Below are positions 15,467-22,623 of a stretch of DNA of 26,714 nt, one piece after another (position 1 is the stretch's first letter; the number at the start of each line of letters is the position of its first letter). The position numbers were made by a program, and so were the translations under genes. The DNA comes from a virus, in IMG/VR virus record IMGVR_UViG_3300036770_003397, positions 1 to 26,714 of that record; one strand, 5' to 3'. The notes under the pieces are model-generated. The model saw nothing but the letters and a program-made list of their open reading frames with translations. It did no database searches and was not told the origin of the DNA.

Positions 15467-17163
15467 TCGAACTCGGCCAGCATCCGGCAGACGAGGTGAC
15501 GCTGTTCGGCCACACGGCCCATGGTCTTTTCTCGGGGAGCGGATTCCCGGTGCTGCTGGTGGATGGGCAGGAATTCCCTTTGCCACAGGGTTATTGGCCG
15601 CCGTCTCCAGCGACGCTGCAGATTGTTCGGCACCCCGATGCCGGGCCGGTTCCTCTCGATGATGAGACCCTGGAAGCCGAGCGCGCCGAAGGGCGCGTGT
15701 GGCAGAACTATGCCCTGGTGAAGGCTCAGGCCTTCCACGGGAGCACAATCTACGGTCAGCCGCTGGGTGGGTGGATTCACATCGACAGCCTCGGGCGGCG
15801 TTGGGTGCTCAGATTGGGCGCTTTGCCAAACGCCGTACCAGGCCAGCCGTACACCCTGGAGCTGGACTGCCGCCCGTTCGGCTACCTGGATGGCGCTCCG
15901 ATGGAACCAGTAAGCCTCAGTGTGTCCTGTGCGGATCTGCAGCAGCTCACGACCGGCGAGCGATTCGTCTACCAGGGGATGGCAAACAGCACCGGTAGCC
16001 GCGGCATTCTGGCGCTTGTGCCGGTGGCGCCTGCCAACGCGTTGCCGAGCGGCTTTCTGGAGCTGGCGGTGACCGATGATGATGGCGAGCTGAGCGCGAC
16101 TCTGAGCGTGCTACGCAGCCAGGCCCAGGTGCGTGGGGCGTGGGATACCACGCACCCGACGGCGGCACTGCCGGGCGAGCTGTACGATACCTGTCTGCTG
16201 CTGGTGTCCGCGCAGCTTCAGGGGGCGGTGTACCCGTATGGGCCGGACTTTCCGTACTTCCCGGAAGGTGGCGGAACAGCCACCATCAACGTCACTGGCC
16301 TCTCAGAAATTCCGGCAGATGGCCAGCTCGTGGATGCCTACCTGCGCGGGGTGCTCAGCGCCAGTTGCGGCCGCACCGGCAGAACTATCGCGCTGTTGTT
16401 CGACGAAGCCGACCAGCTAATGGAGATGAGCTTCGATACCCGCTACGAGTATCAGGGTGATCACCCTGGCTGGTCTGGAACGGCGACTGGCTCGCTCAGT
16501 GCCTACGGCGACGGTGTGGGCATCAACGCAAACCCGTGGACCAGCGTTGATGAACCGGCGGTGTCCGTAGCGCGCACGATCAGCGAGCAGGTAGAGCAAA
16601 CGCTGACCATCAAACGCAATGGCCTGAGTGTCTACAGCTTCATCAACAGGCGCAGCTACAGCGCAACGGTTAGCGCCGGAATCGTTCCGGCCGGGCTCGG
16701 TTGGGCATGGGCCACCGGCTACATAGGCCACTGGATCAGCGGCTTCATCAACCCTGAGCGCGTGGATATCTCCAGCTCCGGGACGCCAACTGCTGGGCTG
16801 GCTGAGAAAGGCGGCCCGTGGCCGCAGAGCTGGCCGACAAACCCAACCTATGTGTCTGGTGAGAGCGTGGCGCCCTATTTGATGGCGTTCCCGCTCGGAC
16901 CGGGAGAGCGCGACGCCGATACTCTGCAGTTCAGCTTCGACACCATCAGCTATGACCTGGACGGTGGAGCCGAGTCGATGACGTTGACCGAGGTCAGGCC
17001 GGCAGCGCCTGGCGTTGTGCCGCGCCGTGAGATGGCCTTGGTGTTCGCACATGCTCAGGCCTTGGCGCGTGGTGAGGGCGCGCAGTACAGCCCCGCCTAC
17101 CACCCCGTCGACCACGTGATCGCCTACGCCACCGACACCAGCCAAACCCCCAGCTTCGTCTGA
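15463..17163 (+). CDS. Large tail-tip structural protein, unknown family
   Basis: A 566-residue, beta-rich protein with frequent Gly, Pro and aromatic residues and no hydrophobic segment or catalytic motif that I recognise. The N-terminal 90 residues include a LVDGQEFPLPQGYWPPSPAT segment. Residues 95-165 (AFHGSTIYGQPLGGWIHID, RRWVLRLGALP) resemble a small barrel. The middle has repeated strand-turn units typical of receptor-proximal tail proteins. It is coupled to the preceding gene by an ATGA overlap. It could be a distal-tail or side-plate protein. A family name would need structure prediction. Confidence 0.7.
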   Translation: MIELGQHPADEVTLFGHTAHGLFSGSGFPVLLVDGQEFPLPQGYWPPSPATLQIVRHPDAGPVPLDDETLEAERAEGRVWQNYALVKAQAFHGSTIYGQPLGGWIHIDSLGRRWVLRLGALPNAVPGQPYTLELDCRPFGYLDGAPMEPVSLSVSCADLQQLTTGERFVYQGMANSTGSRGILALVPVAPANALPSGFLELAVTDDDGELSATLSVLRSQAQVRGAWDTTHPTAALPGELYDTCLLLVSAQLQGAVYPYGPDFPYFPEGGGTATINVTGLSEIPADGQLVDAYLRGVLSASCGRTGRTIALLFDEADQLMEMSFDTRYEYQGDHPGWSGTATGSLSAYGDGVGINANPWTSVDEPAVSVARTISEQVEQTLTIKRNGLSVYSFINRRSYSATVSAGIVPAGLGWAWATGYIGHWISGFINPERVDISSSGTPTAGLAEKGGPWPQSWPTNPTYVSGESVAPYLMAFPLGPGERDADTLQFSFDTISYDLDGGAESMTLTEVRPAAPGVVPRREMALVFAHAQALARGEGAQYSPAYHPVDHVIAYATDTSQTPSFV

Positions 17164-17180
17164 CCCAATCCGAGGTAATC

Positions 17181-18302
17181 ATGCAATTCATCAACTTCTG
17201 GCAGCGCGAGATCGCGCTGGCTGCCGGAGCGCTGACGGCCGCGCTGGATTTGCCGGATGGCAGCTATGTGTTGGTCCTGAGCGACGCCGTGGGCGCGTCT
17301 GCAACCCGCTGGGAGGTGGTGTTGGCCAGCGTGACTGCCGGCACGGCAACGCTCCAACGGGGGCAGGAAAATACTGCAGATCAGGCCTGGCCAGCCGGCA
17401 GCCTGATCTATTGCGCGCTCACTGCCGGCCAGATCAGCCAGATGTATGCGGCTCTGGGGGCTCTGGCGCCGCTTGCTCCACTGCCTACGGACCCCGACAA
17501 GCAGTTCGCGCTGCGCCCTGGTACAGGGTGGGTTGAGGTTGCGAGTGGAGGTGCTGGGTTCTTTAGTCGGGCGAACTTCGCAGGCCGTGTTGCCGAGGGC
17601 GTCTTCGCCGGCAGGCCAGTGACCGCCGTAGCGCTGTCTGGGATAGGCGCTGCAGTGGTGAACAACTCTTCGGCCTCTATCGGCAGCCTGTACGGACTGG
17701 ACTGGTTGACAACTGCCCCGGTGGTCGGGCCGCTATACGTTGGCGACATGGTGCTCTACGCGCCTGATGGCGAGAACGGCGGAATTGTGCGCACGGCAGA
17801 TGGATTGAGCCTGACCACAGGGGACACCAGCATCGGGCAAGCGGCCGCTGTGATCGCTGCCTACCCAAGCCTGCCAATGTCGGAGATCGACACCGCCAGC
17901 ATGAGCATTCCGGTGAAGCTGGGGGCGCTTCCAGGTGCCGTCGAGGACTTCTATGTGGCTGTGGGCCTGACCCCGTGCGCGAACATTCTTTTCGTGGTTG
18001 ACCGGAATCTGTCGGCCAGCACCTGGTCGGTGGGCTGGCTGCCGGCTGATGCGGTCGAGATGGTGTTTGAGCCAACAGCGGTGAGCCTCAGCACGTCGGC
18101 TGTGGTTCTGGACGTGAGTATCGCGGCGGGGACTCTGACCGCGCGCATCAACGGGGCAGTCGTGAAAGCGCTCGCGCTCTCTGCGCTCGACCAGTCCAGC
18201 TTCCAGTACGGGGCAAGCCTCACCATCGAGAAACGTGCGGGCAGCACGCCTGTGCACATTGCTCTCGGTGTTCCCGAGGGCATTACCACCCTGCAAGCCT
18301 GA
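17181..18302 (+). CDS. Tail structural protein with N-terminal tail-associated domain
   Basis: This 373-residue protein begins with a region (residues 1-95) containing TAGTATLQRGQENTADQAWP, ending with TAGQISQMYAALGAL. The pattern 'A-T-L-x-R-G-Q-E-x-T-x-x-x-W' is common in N-terminal parts of phage tail-side proteins. The rest (residues 120-373) is strand-rich with FSRANFAGRVAEGVFAG and a long beta region. It could be a jelly-roll or lectin-like carbohydrate-binding domain, which I cannot confirm by eye. The start has a GAGG site seven bases upstream. It stands 17 bases after the previous gene, opening the fibre half of the operon. Confidence 0.7.
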   Translation: MQFINFWQREIALAAGALTAALDLPDGSYVLVLSDAVGASATRWEVVLASVTAGTATLQRGQENTADQAWPAGSLIYCALTAGQISQMYAALGALAPLAPLPTDPDKQFALRPGTGWVEVASGGAGFFSRANFAGRVAEGVFAGRPVTAVALSGIGAAVVNNSSASIGSLYGLDWLTTAPVVGPLYVGDMVLYAPDGENGGIVRTADGLSLTTGDTSIGQAAAVIAAYPSLPMSEIDTASMSIPVKLGALPGAVEDFYVAVGLTPCANILFVVDRNLSASTWSVGWLPADAVEMVFEPTAVSLSTSAVVLDVSIAAGTLTARINGAVVKALALSALDQSSFQYGASLTIEKRAGSTPVHIALGVPEGITTLQA

Positions 18303-18317
18303 TATGCCGGAGAAGAT

Positions 18318-18887
18318 ATGCAGCCCATTCGACAGGACCTGCCCGTTGTTCCGGGCACGACCTACCGCGACACCGTGCGGCTGATGCAGCCGGACTACGC
18401 CTACAAGCTGATCACGCAGATCAGCGGGGCACCTGCCGTGCTTTCCGTGCCGCAGCATGGCCTGGCCGGCGACTGGCCGGTGTGGGTGCGCGGCGTAGCT
18501 GGCCTGCCGGCCATCAACCGAGAGCCGCCCAACGCGCTGCCGCACCGCTCCAAGCGCCTGGATGAGAACACCCTGGAGGTGAACGCGGTTTCCGCCGAGG
18601 GCGCCCGCCCTGAGGGTGGCCAGCTGATCTACCGCCTGCCAGTCGATATCGCTTCCGCTGAGGTGCGCATGCGCTTCAGCGGCCTGCAGGGTGATGACCT
18701 GGTGCTGGAGATCGGCACCGGCCTGGAGCGGCCAGCTCCCGGCACCGTTACGCGCGTGCTGACGCCCGCGCAGACGGCGCTGCTGGTGGACGATTGGCGG
18801 TACACCTTCGAGGTGGAGTTCGCTGACGGCACGATCACCCGCTACTTCGAGGGCGGCCCGGCGAAAGCGGGGGGCTGCCATGGATGA
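18318..18887 (+). CDS. Tail protein with beta-rich 'HGL' module, unknown function
   Basis: A 189-residue protein. Residues 30-95 (ITQISGAPAVLSVPQHGLAG, WPVWVRGVAGLPAIN, LDENTLEVNAV) match a recurrent phage tail module in which a His-Gly-Leu turn is followed by 'x-V-W-V-x-G-V'. The second half has a two-strand segment (AEVRMRFSGLQGDDLVLEIG) and FEVEFADGTITRY near the end. Such small proteins often sit between baseplate and fibre. The start has GGAGA just upstream. The stop overlaps the next small gene by eight bases. Confidence 0.68.
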   Translation: MQPIRQDLPVVPGTTYRDTVRLMQPDYAYKLITQISGAPAVLSVPQHGLAGDWPVWVRGVAGLPAINREPPNALPHRSKRLDENTLEVNAVSAEGARPEGGQLIYRLPVDIASAEVRMRFSGLQGDDLVLEIGTGLERPAPGTVTRVLTPAQTALLVDDWRYTFEVEFADGTITRYFEGGPAKAGGCHG

Positions 18888-19059
18888 CGGCGCCTACCTG
18901 GCAGTCCTGGAGTTCACCGACAGCGAGACGGCCGAGGTTGAGCGCGAGTACCTGGTGAGCCTGCAGCAGCAGGAGGTGCTGCTGGTGGAGCAGGGCAGCC
19001 AGGGCCCGCCGGGCCCGCCCGGCGAAGGCGCTGCCGCCTGGCAGCAAAAAGATTGGTGA
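18880..19059 (+). CDS. Small 59-residue protein with collagen-like triplets
   Basis: Starting at ATG 18880, inside the end of the previous gene, this frame runs 59 codons to TGA at 19057-19059. The first 35 residues form an amphipathic acidic helix (LEFTDSETAEVEREYLVSLQ), followed by a Gly-Pro-Pro triplet run, QGPPGPPGEG, and a short tail ending AAWQQKDW. Collagen-like triplets in phage tails usually trimerise fibres. The tight overlap and the in-operon position support a real gene. It would be easy to miss because of its size. Confidence 0.65.
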   Translation: MDDGAYLAVLEFTDSETAEVEREYLVSLQQQEVLLVEQGSQGPPGPPGEGAAAWQQKDW

Positions 19060-19081
19060 ATCACTACCGCAGGAACCCGCT

Positions 19082-19648
19082 ATGGCCCTGGTCAAATTCT
19101 ACAAAGTCACCTCGCTGCCCGGCACGCTGGAGCCGGATAGCCTCTATTTCGTCCTCAACTCGGGGTACACCGAGTCCTACCTGACCAACGCCGCCGGCGA
19201 GGCCAAGGCCATCGGCAACAGCGCGATGATCAATGCGCTGATCGCCGATGCGCTGAGCAGCCTGCCGTCCTCGGGCGCGCCTGTGCTGTATGCCGCCGAT
19301 ATCGCCGCGCGGGATGCGCTGGAGCCCAGCCTGACGCAGGCGGTGTTCGTGCTGGTGGCCGACGCCAGCGCCGACCCGACTGTGAATGCCGGCGCGGCGA
19401 TGTACGCCTGGAACCCTTCGACCAGCACCTGGATCAAGGTGGCCGAGTACGAGTCGATGGACGTGACGCTGACCTGGGCCGCGATTGTCGGCGGCCCCAG
19501 CTCGACGCCGGCCCAGATCGACAGCGCCGTGTCGGCATCGCACACGCATGCCAACAAGGCGACGCTGGACAAGTTCGGGGAGGTCGGCGGCCTCCTTCGA
19601 TTCAATGGCAGTCCGATCCCGGCGGAGTGGGACGGCGCGAACTGGTGA
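19082..19648 (+). CDS. Tail fibre-associated protein, short paralogue
   Basis: The 188-residue protein begins ALVKFYKVTSLPGTLEPDSL and continues with YFVLNSG and YLTNAAGE. This N-terminal 45-residue block is repeated in the next gene. A second segment has PVLYAADIAARDALEPSLTQ and AMYAWNPSTSTWIKVAEYES, a pattern in which a tryptophan-containing strand pair closes a small domain. The C-terminus (SHTHANKATLDKFGEVGGLL) is like the 'H-x-H-x-N-K-x-x-L-D' segments seen in fibre shafts. It is probably a fibre base-plate adaptor. A CAGGAA ribosome site precedes the start. Confidence 0.72.
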   Translation: MALVKFYKVTSLPGTLEPDSLYFVLNSGYTESYLTNAAGEAKAIGNSAMINALIADALSSLPSSGAPVLYAADIAARDALEPSLTQAVFVLVADASADPTVNAGAAMYAWNPSTSTWIKVAEYESMDVTLTWAAIVGGPSSTPAQIDSAVSASHTHANKATLDKFGEVGGLLRFNGSPIPAEWDGANW

Positions 19649-19652
19649 ACCT

Positions 19653-20990
19653 ATGGCGACGATCAAGCATTACAAGGTGGTCGCCGCACTGCCATCCACC
19701 CTTGTGGCCGATTCGATCTACCTGGTGCGCGTGGGCACTGGCTTCGACCTGTATGTGACCAACAGCTCCGGCACCATCGTGGCCTACCCGGCCAACTACC
19801 AGGCGGGTTCGGCGAACCTGAGTGCTCTGTCGGGCCTGACTGGTGCGGCCAACAAGGCGCCGTACTTCACTGGTGTCGGGGCCATGTCGGTCTACGACCT
19901 GACCGTGTTCGGCCGGTCGTTCGCGGCAGCAGCGGACCAGGCTGCTGGCCGGACGCTGCTGGGGTTGGGTACAGCTGCAACGCGCCCAGCGACCACATCC
20001 GCAACGGACACGACCAGCGAGCGGCTGTGGCGCACCAACGACCTGGTGAAGCAGACCGGCCCGAAAGACACCACCGCAGGCAGTGTTTTACTCACCGGCG
20101 CGGGCGGTTGGATGGGTACTGCGCAGACCCTTACCGGGAACGACTACAACAACGACTCCGAATACTGCGGAATCGTCAAAAACGACAACAACTCCGCCGC
20201 CGTAAACTACCCGCCTCAAATATCTGCGAACGCGCCTATGGCGGCCCTCAACGTGCGTTTCGGCGCGACTTACGGTTGGCAACTAGGTGTCCAGACGCCG
20301 GGAGCCTCGCCTAGTGACGCCAACACCAGGGCTTTTCTTCGCTGCGAGGTAAACGGCAACTGGAGTAGTTGGGCGGAACTCTGGCATTCGGGTAATTTCA
20401 ACCCGGCGGCCAAGCAGGACGCGATAGCAGCGGGCAGCACGGCGCAATTCTGGCGCGGCGACAAGACCTGGCAAGACCTGGCGGCGGCGGTTCGTGCTGC
20501 GGTGCTCACCGGGCTTAGCACTGTGTCAGCTGCTGCAGTTTCGGCCACCGATACGGTGCTGGCTGCCATCGGCAAGCTGCAGGCGCAGATCAACGGCCTG
20601 AGCGCGGCCAGTTACACCAACCTGACCCTGTTGGCGCCTTACACATGGGATTCGGCCGGGGACGCAGCCGATTACAGCCGGCCCTCCTACGCCAAGGTGG
20701 GCGATGTTGTGAGGCTGCGCGGCAAAGTGACGCTGGCAGGTACCCATGCCACTAACGCAACTGTGAACGTCACGACCATTGCGACGCTGCCAGTTGGTTT
20801 TCGTCCGGCCAAGAGAAAGGCGTTCCAAGTCTTCTGGGATTCCGACAGTCCGCTGCATTTCGCCTACTGCTTGGTATTCGTGAACACTGACGGAACGCTG
20901 GTGTTGGTTACCCCCGCTGCCAGCCAGCCTTACCCCTTCACAGAAGGTCACTTACCCCTTGATCAGATATGGTTCGACGTGGCGGCATGA
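19653..20990 (+). CDS. Tail fibre protein, probable host-recognition fibre
   Basis: The 445-residue protein is taken from ATG 19653. The frame is open to 19485 but overlaps the previous gene there. The first 45 residues (ATIKHYKVVAALPSTLVADS, then YLVRVG and LYVTNSSG) match the paralogous N-terminus encoded upstream, probably the attachment part. Residues 60-130 form a shaft segment. The middle (about 160-245) contains a fibre domain ending GNWSSWAELWHSGNFNP. This is followed by QFWRGDKTWQDLAAAVRAAV, a linker often repeated in pyocin and lambdoid fibres. The last 130 residues form the tip, with repeated beta-strands. Codon use in 20140-20340 is more AAC/TAC-rich than its flanks, suggesting module exchange. 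It overlaps the next gene by four bases. Confidence 0.8.
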   Translation: MATIKHYKVVAALPSTLVADSIYLVRVGTGFDLYVTNSSGTIVAYPANYQAGSANLSALSGLTGAANKAPYFTGVGAMSVYDLTVFGRSFAAAADQAAGRTLLGLGTAATRPATTSATDTTSERLWRTNDLVKQTGPKDTTAGSVLLTGAGGWMGTAQTLTGNDYNNDSEYCGIVKNDNNSAAVNYPPQISANAPMAALNVRFGATYGWQLGVQTPGASPSDANTRAFLRCEVNGNWSSWAELWHSGNFNPAAKQDAIAAGSTAQFWRGDKTWQDLAAAVRAAVLTGLSTVSAAAVSATDTVLAAIGKLQAQINGLSAASYTNLTLLAPYTWDSAGDAADYSRPSYAKVGDVVRLRGKVTLAGTHATNATVNVTTIATLPVGFRPAKRKAFQVFWDSDSPLHFAYCLVFVNTDGTLVLVTPAASQPYPFTEGHLPLDQIWFDVAA

Positions 20991-21517
20991 ACATAAAGCA
21001 TGGGATTAGAGAGGACAGAAGGTTCAGTTGCGACACGGTCATCGGCGAGGACGGCCGCCCGGTTGATCCCGAAGCAGACTTCTGGACGGCCGACCCGCTG
21101 CCGTTGGGAATTTGGACTCCGGTGTACATCGGCGGCGAGGTGAATCCGGAGACAGGCGAACTGATAGGCGGTGAGTGGATTGACCTGGGCAAGCCCGAAG
21201 CTGCGCCGAGAACCCAGGAAGAGCTGCTGCGGTTGCTGCGTAGTGAGTGCGACCGCAGGCTGGCCGCCTTGCGACGGGACTACCCCGACTCCGAGGTGCT
21301 GAGCTGGGACAAGCAGGAGGCGGAGGCGCGAGCTGGCGGAGGGCCTTTGGTATCCGCCCTGGCTGCTGCGCGCGGGCTGGATGAGCAGGAGCTGATCCGG
21401 CGAATTCTGGCCAAGGCCGAAGCCTTCGCGGTGCTGAGCGGCACGATCATCGGCCAGCGGCAGGCCCTGGAGGACCAGGTGCGCGCTGGCGCGGTTGAGG
21501 TGGATTGGCCGGAGTAG
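20987..21517 (+). CDS. Tail fibre assembly-like protein
   Basis: The start at 20987 is chosen because it forms an ATGA overlap with the fibre gene; an ATG at 20969 in the same frame is less likely. The 176-residue protein has an N-terminal segment (PVDPEADFWTADPLPLGIW) and a helical C-terminal half, including LLRLLRSECDRRLAALRRDY and EVLSWDKQEAEARA. Fibre-assembly chaperones commonly have this helical region, and the position right after the fibre gene fits. The 'SW-x-K-Q-E-x-E-A' stretch is shared by many such proteins. I cannot name the exact family. Confidence 0.65.
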   Translation: MNIKHGIREDRRFSCDTVIGEDGRPVDPEADFWTADPLPLGIWTPVYIGGEVNPETGELIGGEWIDLGKPEAAPRTQEELLRLLRSECDRRLAALRRDYPDSEVLSWDKQEAEARAGGGPLVSALAAARGLDEQELIRRILAKAEAFAVLSGTIIGQRQALEDQVRAGAVEVDWPE

Positions 21518-21519
21518 GG

Positions 21520-21735
21520 CTAACAAACCTCGTCGAGTCGATGATATTCCGGGCGGAGAATGTCGATGCAACCTGGCGCCTGAATGTTGATCCTGGCGGC
21601 GCCAGATCGGTACTCCAGCAGGGTGATCATGATTCCGCCCTGCAACTCCTCGAGGAGCTCTTCGGCAGTCATGCCGGCGTCCGCCTTCAGGTGGATCTGC
21701 TGGCCGGTGGTACGGGTAAGCGTCAGTCCGCGCAT
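21520..21735 (-). CDS. RsmN/RsmF-like (CsrA family) post-transcriptional regulator
   Basis: A 71-residue protein with CsrA-family core segments: LTLTRTTGQQIHL, IMITLLEY, ARINIQAP and ILRPEY. Unlike classical CsrA it has an inserted helix, TAEELLEELQGG, between strands 2 and 3. This is the feature of Pseudomonas RsmN/RsmF, also 71 residues, with a matching KAD...AEEL...GGI segment. Leu6, Arg8 and Arg61 align with CsrA Leu4, Arg6 and Arg44. The equivalent of CsrA Arg7 is Thr9. It would bind GGA motifs in mRNA leaders or Rsm-type small RNAs. The start has AAGGAGG seven bases upstream. The gene is convergent with the fibre operon, two bases from its end, and lies downstream of another minus-strand gene. 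Family call is by motif; targets are unknown. Confidence 0.8.
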   Translation of the reverse strand: MRGLTLTRTTGQQIHLKADAGMTAEELLEELQGGIMITLLEYRSGAARINIQAPGCIDILRPEYHRLDEVC

Positions 21736-21808
21736 CTCATCGCCTCCTTGCGTTGGGTGATAGCAGCATAGACCGCCAATTCACGCCCGCCAGGCGCGGC
21801 TCTGAATC

Positions 21809-22012
21809 CTAGCCTGGGTGGTCTTCGAGGTTGGGAGCCAGCAGCGCGCCAGCAATGCGTCGCAACTCGGCATGGGCTGCCAGTCGCTCCTCGGCCGTCA
21901 GTGCCTCTTCGGCGAACGCTTCGGCCGCTGCCTCGGCATCGAGCACCTGCGCCGCTGCGAACTGCCGCGCCACCCGCCTAGCCAGGCCCTGGCGTACCAG
22001 CTTGTTACCCAT
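21809..22012 (-). CDS. Small helical protein, unknown function, partner of the RsmN-like gene
   Basis: The 67-residue product from ATG 22012 (a GTG at 22018 is an alternative) has a basic N-terminus, NKLVRQGLARRVARQF, and an Ala/Glu-rich helix with AEAAAEAFAEEALTAEERLA, then ELRRIAGALLAPNLEDHPG. No domain is recognised. A GAGAGG-type ribosome site lies five bases upstream. It is read in the same direction as the RsmN-like gene, 73 bases upstream of it. The two form a reverse-strand unit inside the otherwise rightward late region. The composition is GC-biased in the third codon position as in real genes here, but the short length leaves doubt. Confidence 0.5.
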   Translation of the reverse strand: MGNKLVRQGLARRVARQFAAAQVLDAEAAAEAFAEEALTAEERLAAHAELRRIAGALLAPNLEDHPG

Positions 22013-22069
22013 AACCACCTCTCAACTTGTGCCGGCGGATTGAACCCCGCCTGCCGCGCCAATTCAACC

Positions 22070-22092
22070 GCCCGCCTTGTGCGGGCTTTTTT
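22070..22092 (+). terminator. Rho-independent terminator upstream of the endolysin gene
   Basis: GCCCGC (22070-22075), loop CTTGT, GCGGGC (22081-22086) and six T. Oriented rightward, only 15 bases before the endolysin start, so the lysis genes would need antitermination or a different promoter from the fibre operon. Confidence 0.85.
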
Positions 22093-22107
22093 GTGCCTGG
22101 AGGATTC

Positions 22108-22623
22108 ATGACCCCAAGAGAAGTCCGCAACGGCCCGGTGGCCGAGGCGCTGTTGCTGCTGCCCGCGAAGATGACCAGCCCGCAGGCCGAGCTGATGTTG
22201 CTGGCGATCGGTTTGCAGGAGTCCGAACTCAAGCACCGCCGCCAGCACGGCAATGGCCTGGCGCGCTCACTGTGGCAGGGCGAGCAGGGCGGTGGGATGG
22301 TCGCCGGCCTGCTCGGCTTCCATAACCAGGACGTGCAGGACCTGGCGCGCGGGCTGTGCGCCGTGCGTGGCGTGCCGGCGCAGCCGCGTGCTGTCTGGGA
22401 AGCGATCGAGCACGACGACGTGCTGGCCGCCGGCCTGGCGCGGCTGCTGCTCTACACCGATCCAGCCAAGCTGCCGGGCCTCGGTGACGAAGAGGGCGCC
22501 TGGCAGCTTTACCTGCGCACCTGGCGCCCCGGCGCCTTCACCCGCGGCACGGCGGCGAAGCGCGCAGAGCTGCGGCAGAAGTGGGCGAAGAACTACGCCC
22601 AGGCGCTGGAGGTGGTGCGGTGA
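22108..22623 (+). CDS. Lysozyme-like muralytic enzyme (probable endolysin)
   Basis: ATG 22108 follows a GGAGGATTC ribosome site. The frame is open to 22027 but the terminator lies in between, so the earlier codon is unlikely. The 171-residue protein has an N-terminal helical region and LLAIGLQESELKHRRQ. Glu45 in 'QESE' is in the position of the catalytic Glu in lysozyme/transglycosylase folds, followed by the conserved-looking SLWQGEQGGGMVAG turn. The C-terminal half contains a WQLYLRTWRPG segment often found in Pseudomonas phage muramidases. It has no signal peptide or membrane segment, so it would require a holin. It overlaps the next gene by one base (TGATG). The peptidoglycan-degrading role is inferred from fold pattern and cassette position. 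Confidence 0.72.
   Translation: MTPREVRNGPVAEALLLLPAKMTSPQAELMLLAIGLQESELKHRRQHGNGLARSLWQGEQGGGMVAGLLGFHNQDVQDLARGLCAVRGVPAQPRAVWEAIEHDDVLAAGLARLLLYTDPAKLPGLGDEEGAWQLYLRTWRPGAFTRGTAAKRAELRQKWAKNYAQALEVVR

Noticed and set aside
19485-19652. Upstream extension of the fibre gene to 19485
   Set aside because: It lies within the preceding gene, and the conserved duplicated N-terminus begins exactly at 19653.
22019-22070. tRNA-like T-arm (GGGGTTCAATC) on the minus strand
   Set aside because: The stem has a mismatch and there is no acceptor, D-arm or anticodon arm at the right distances.
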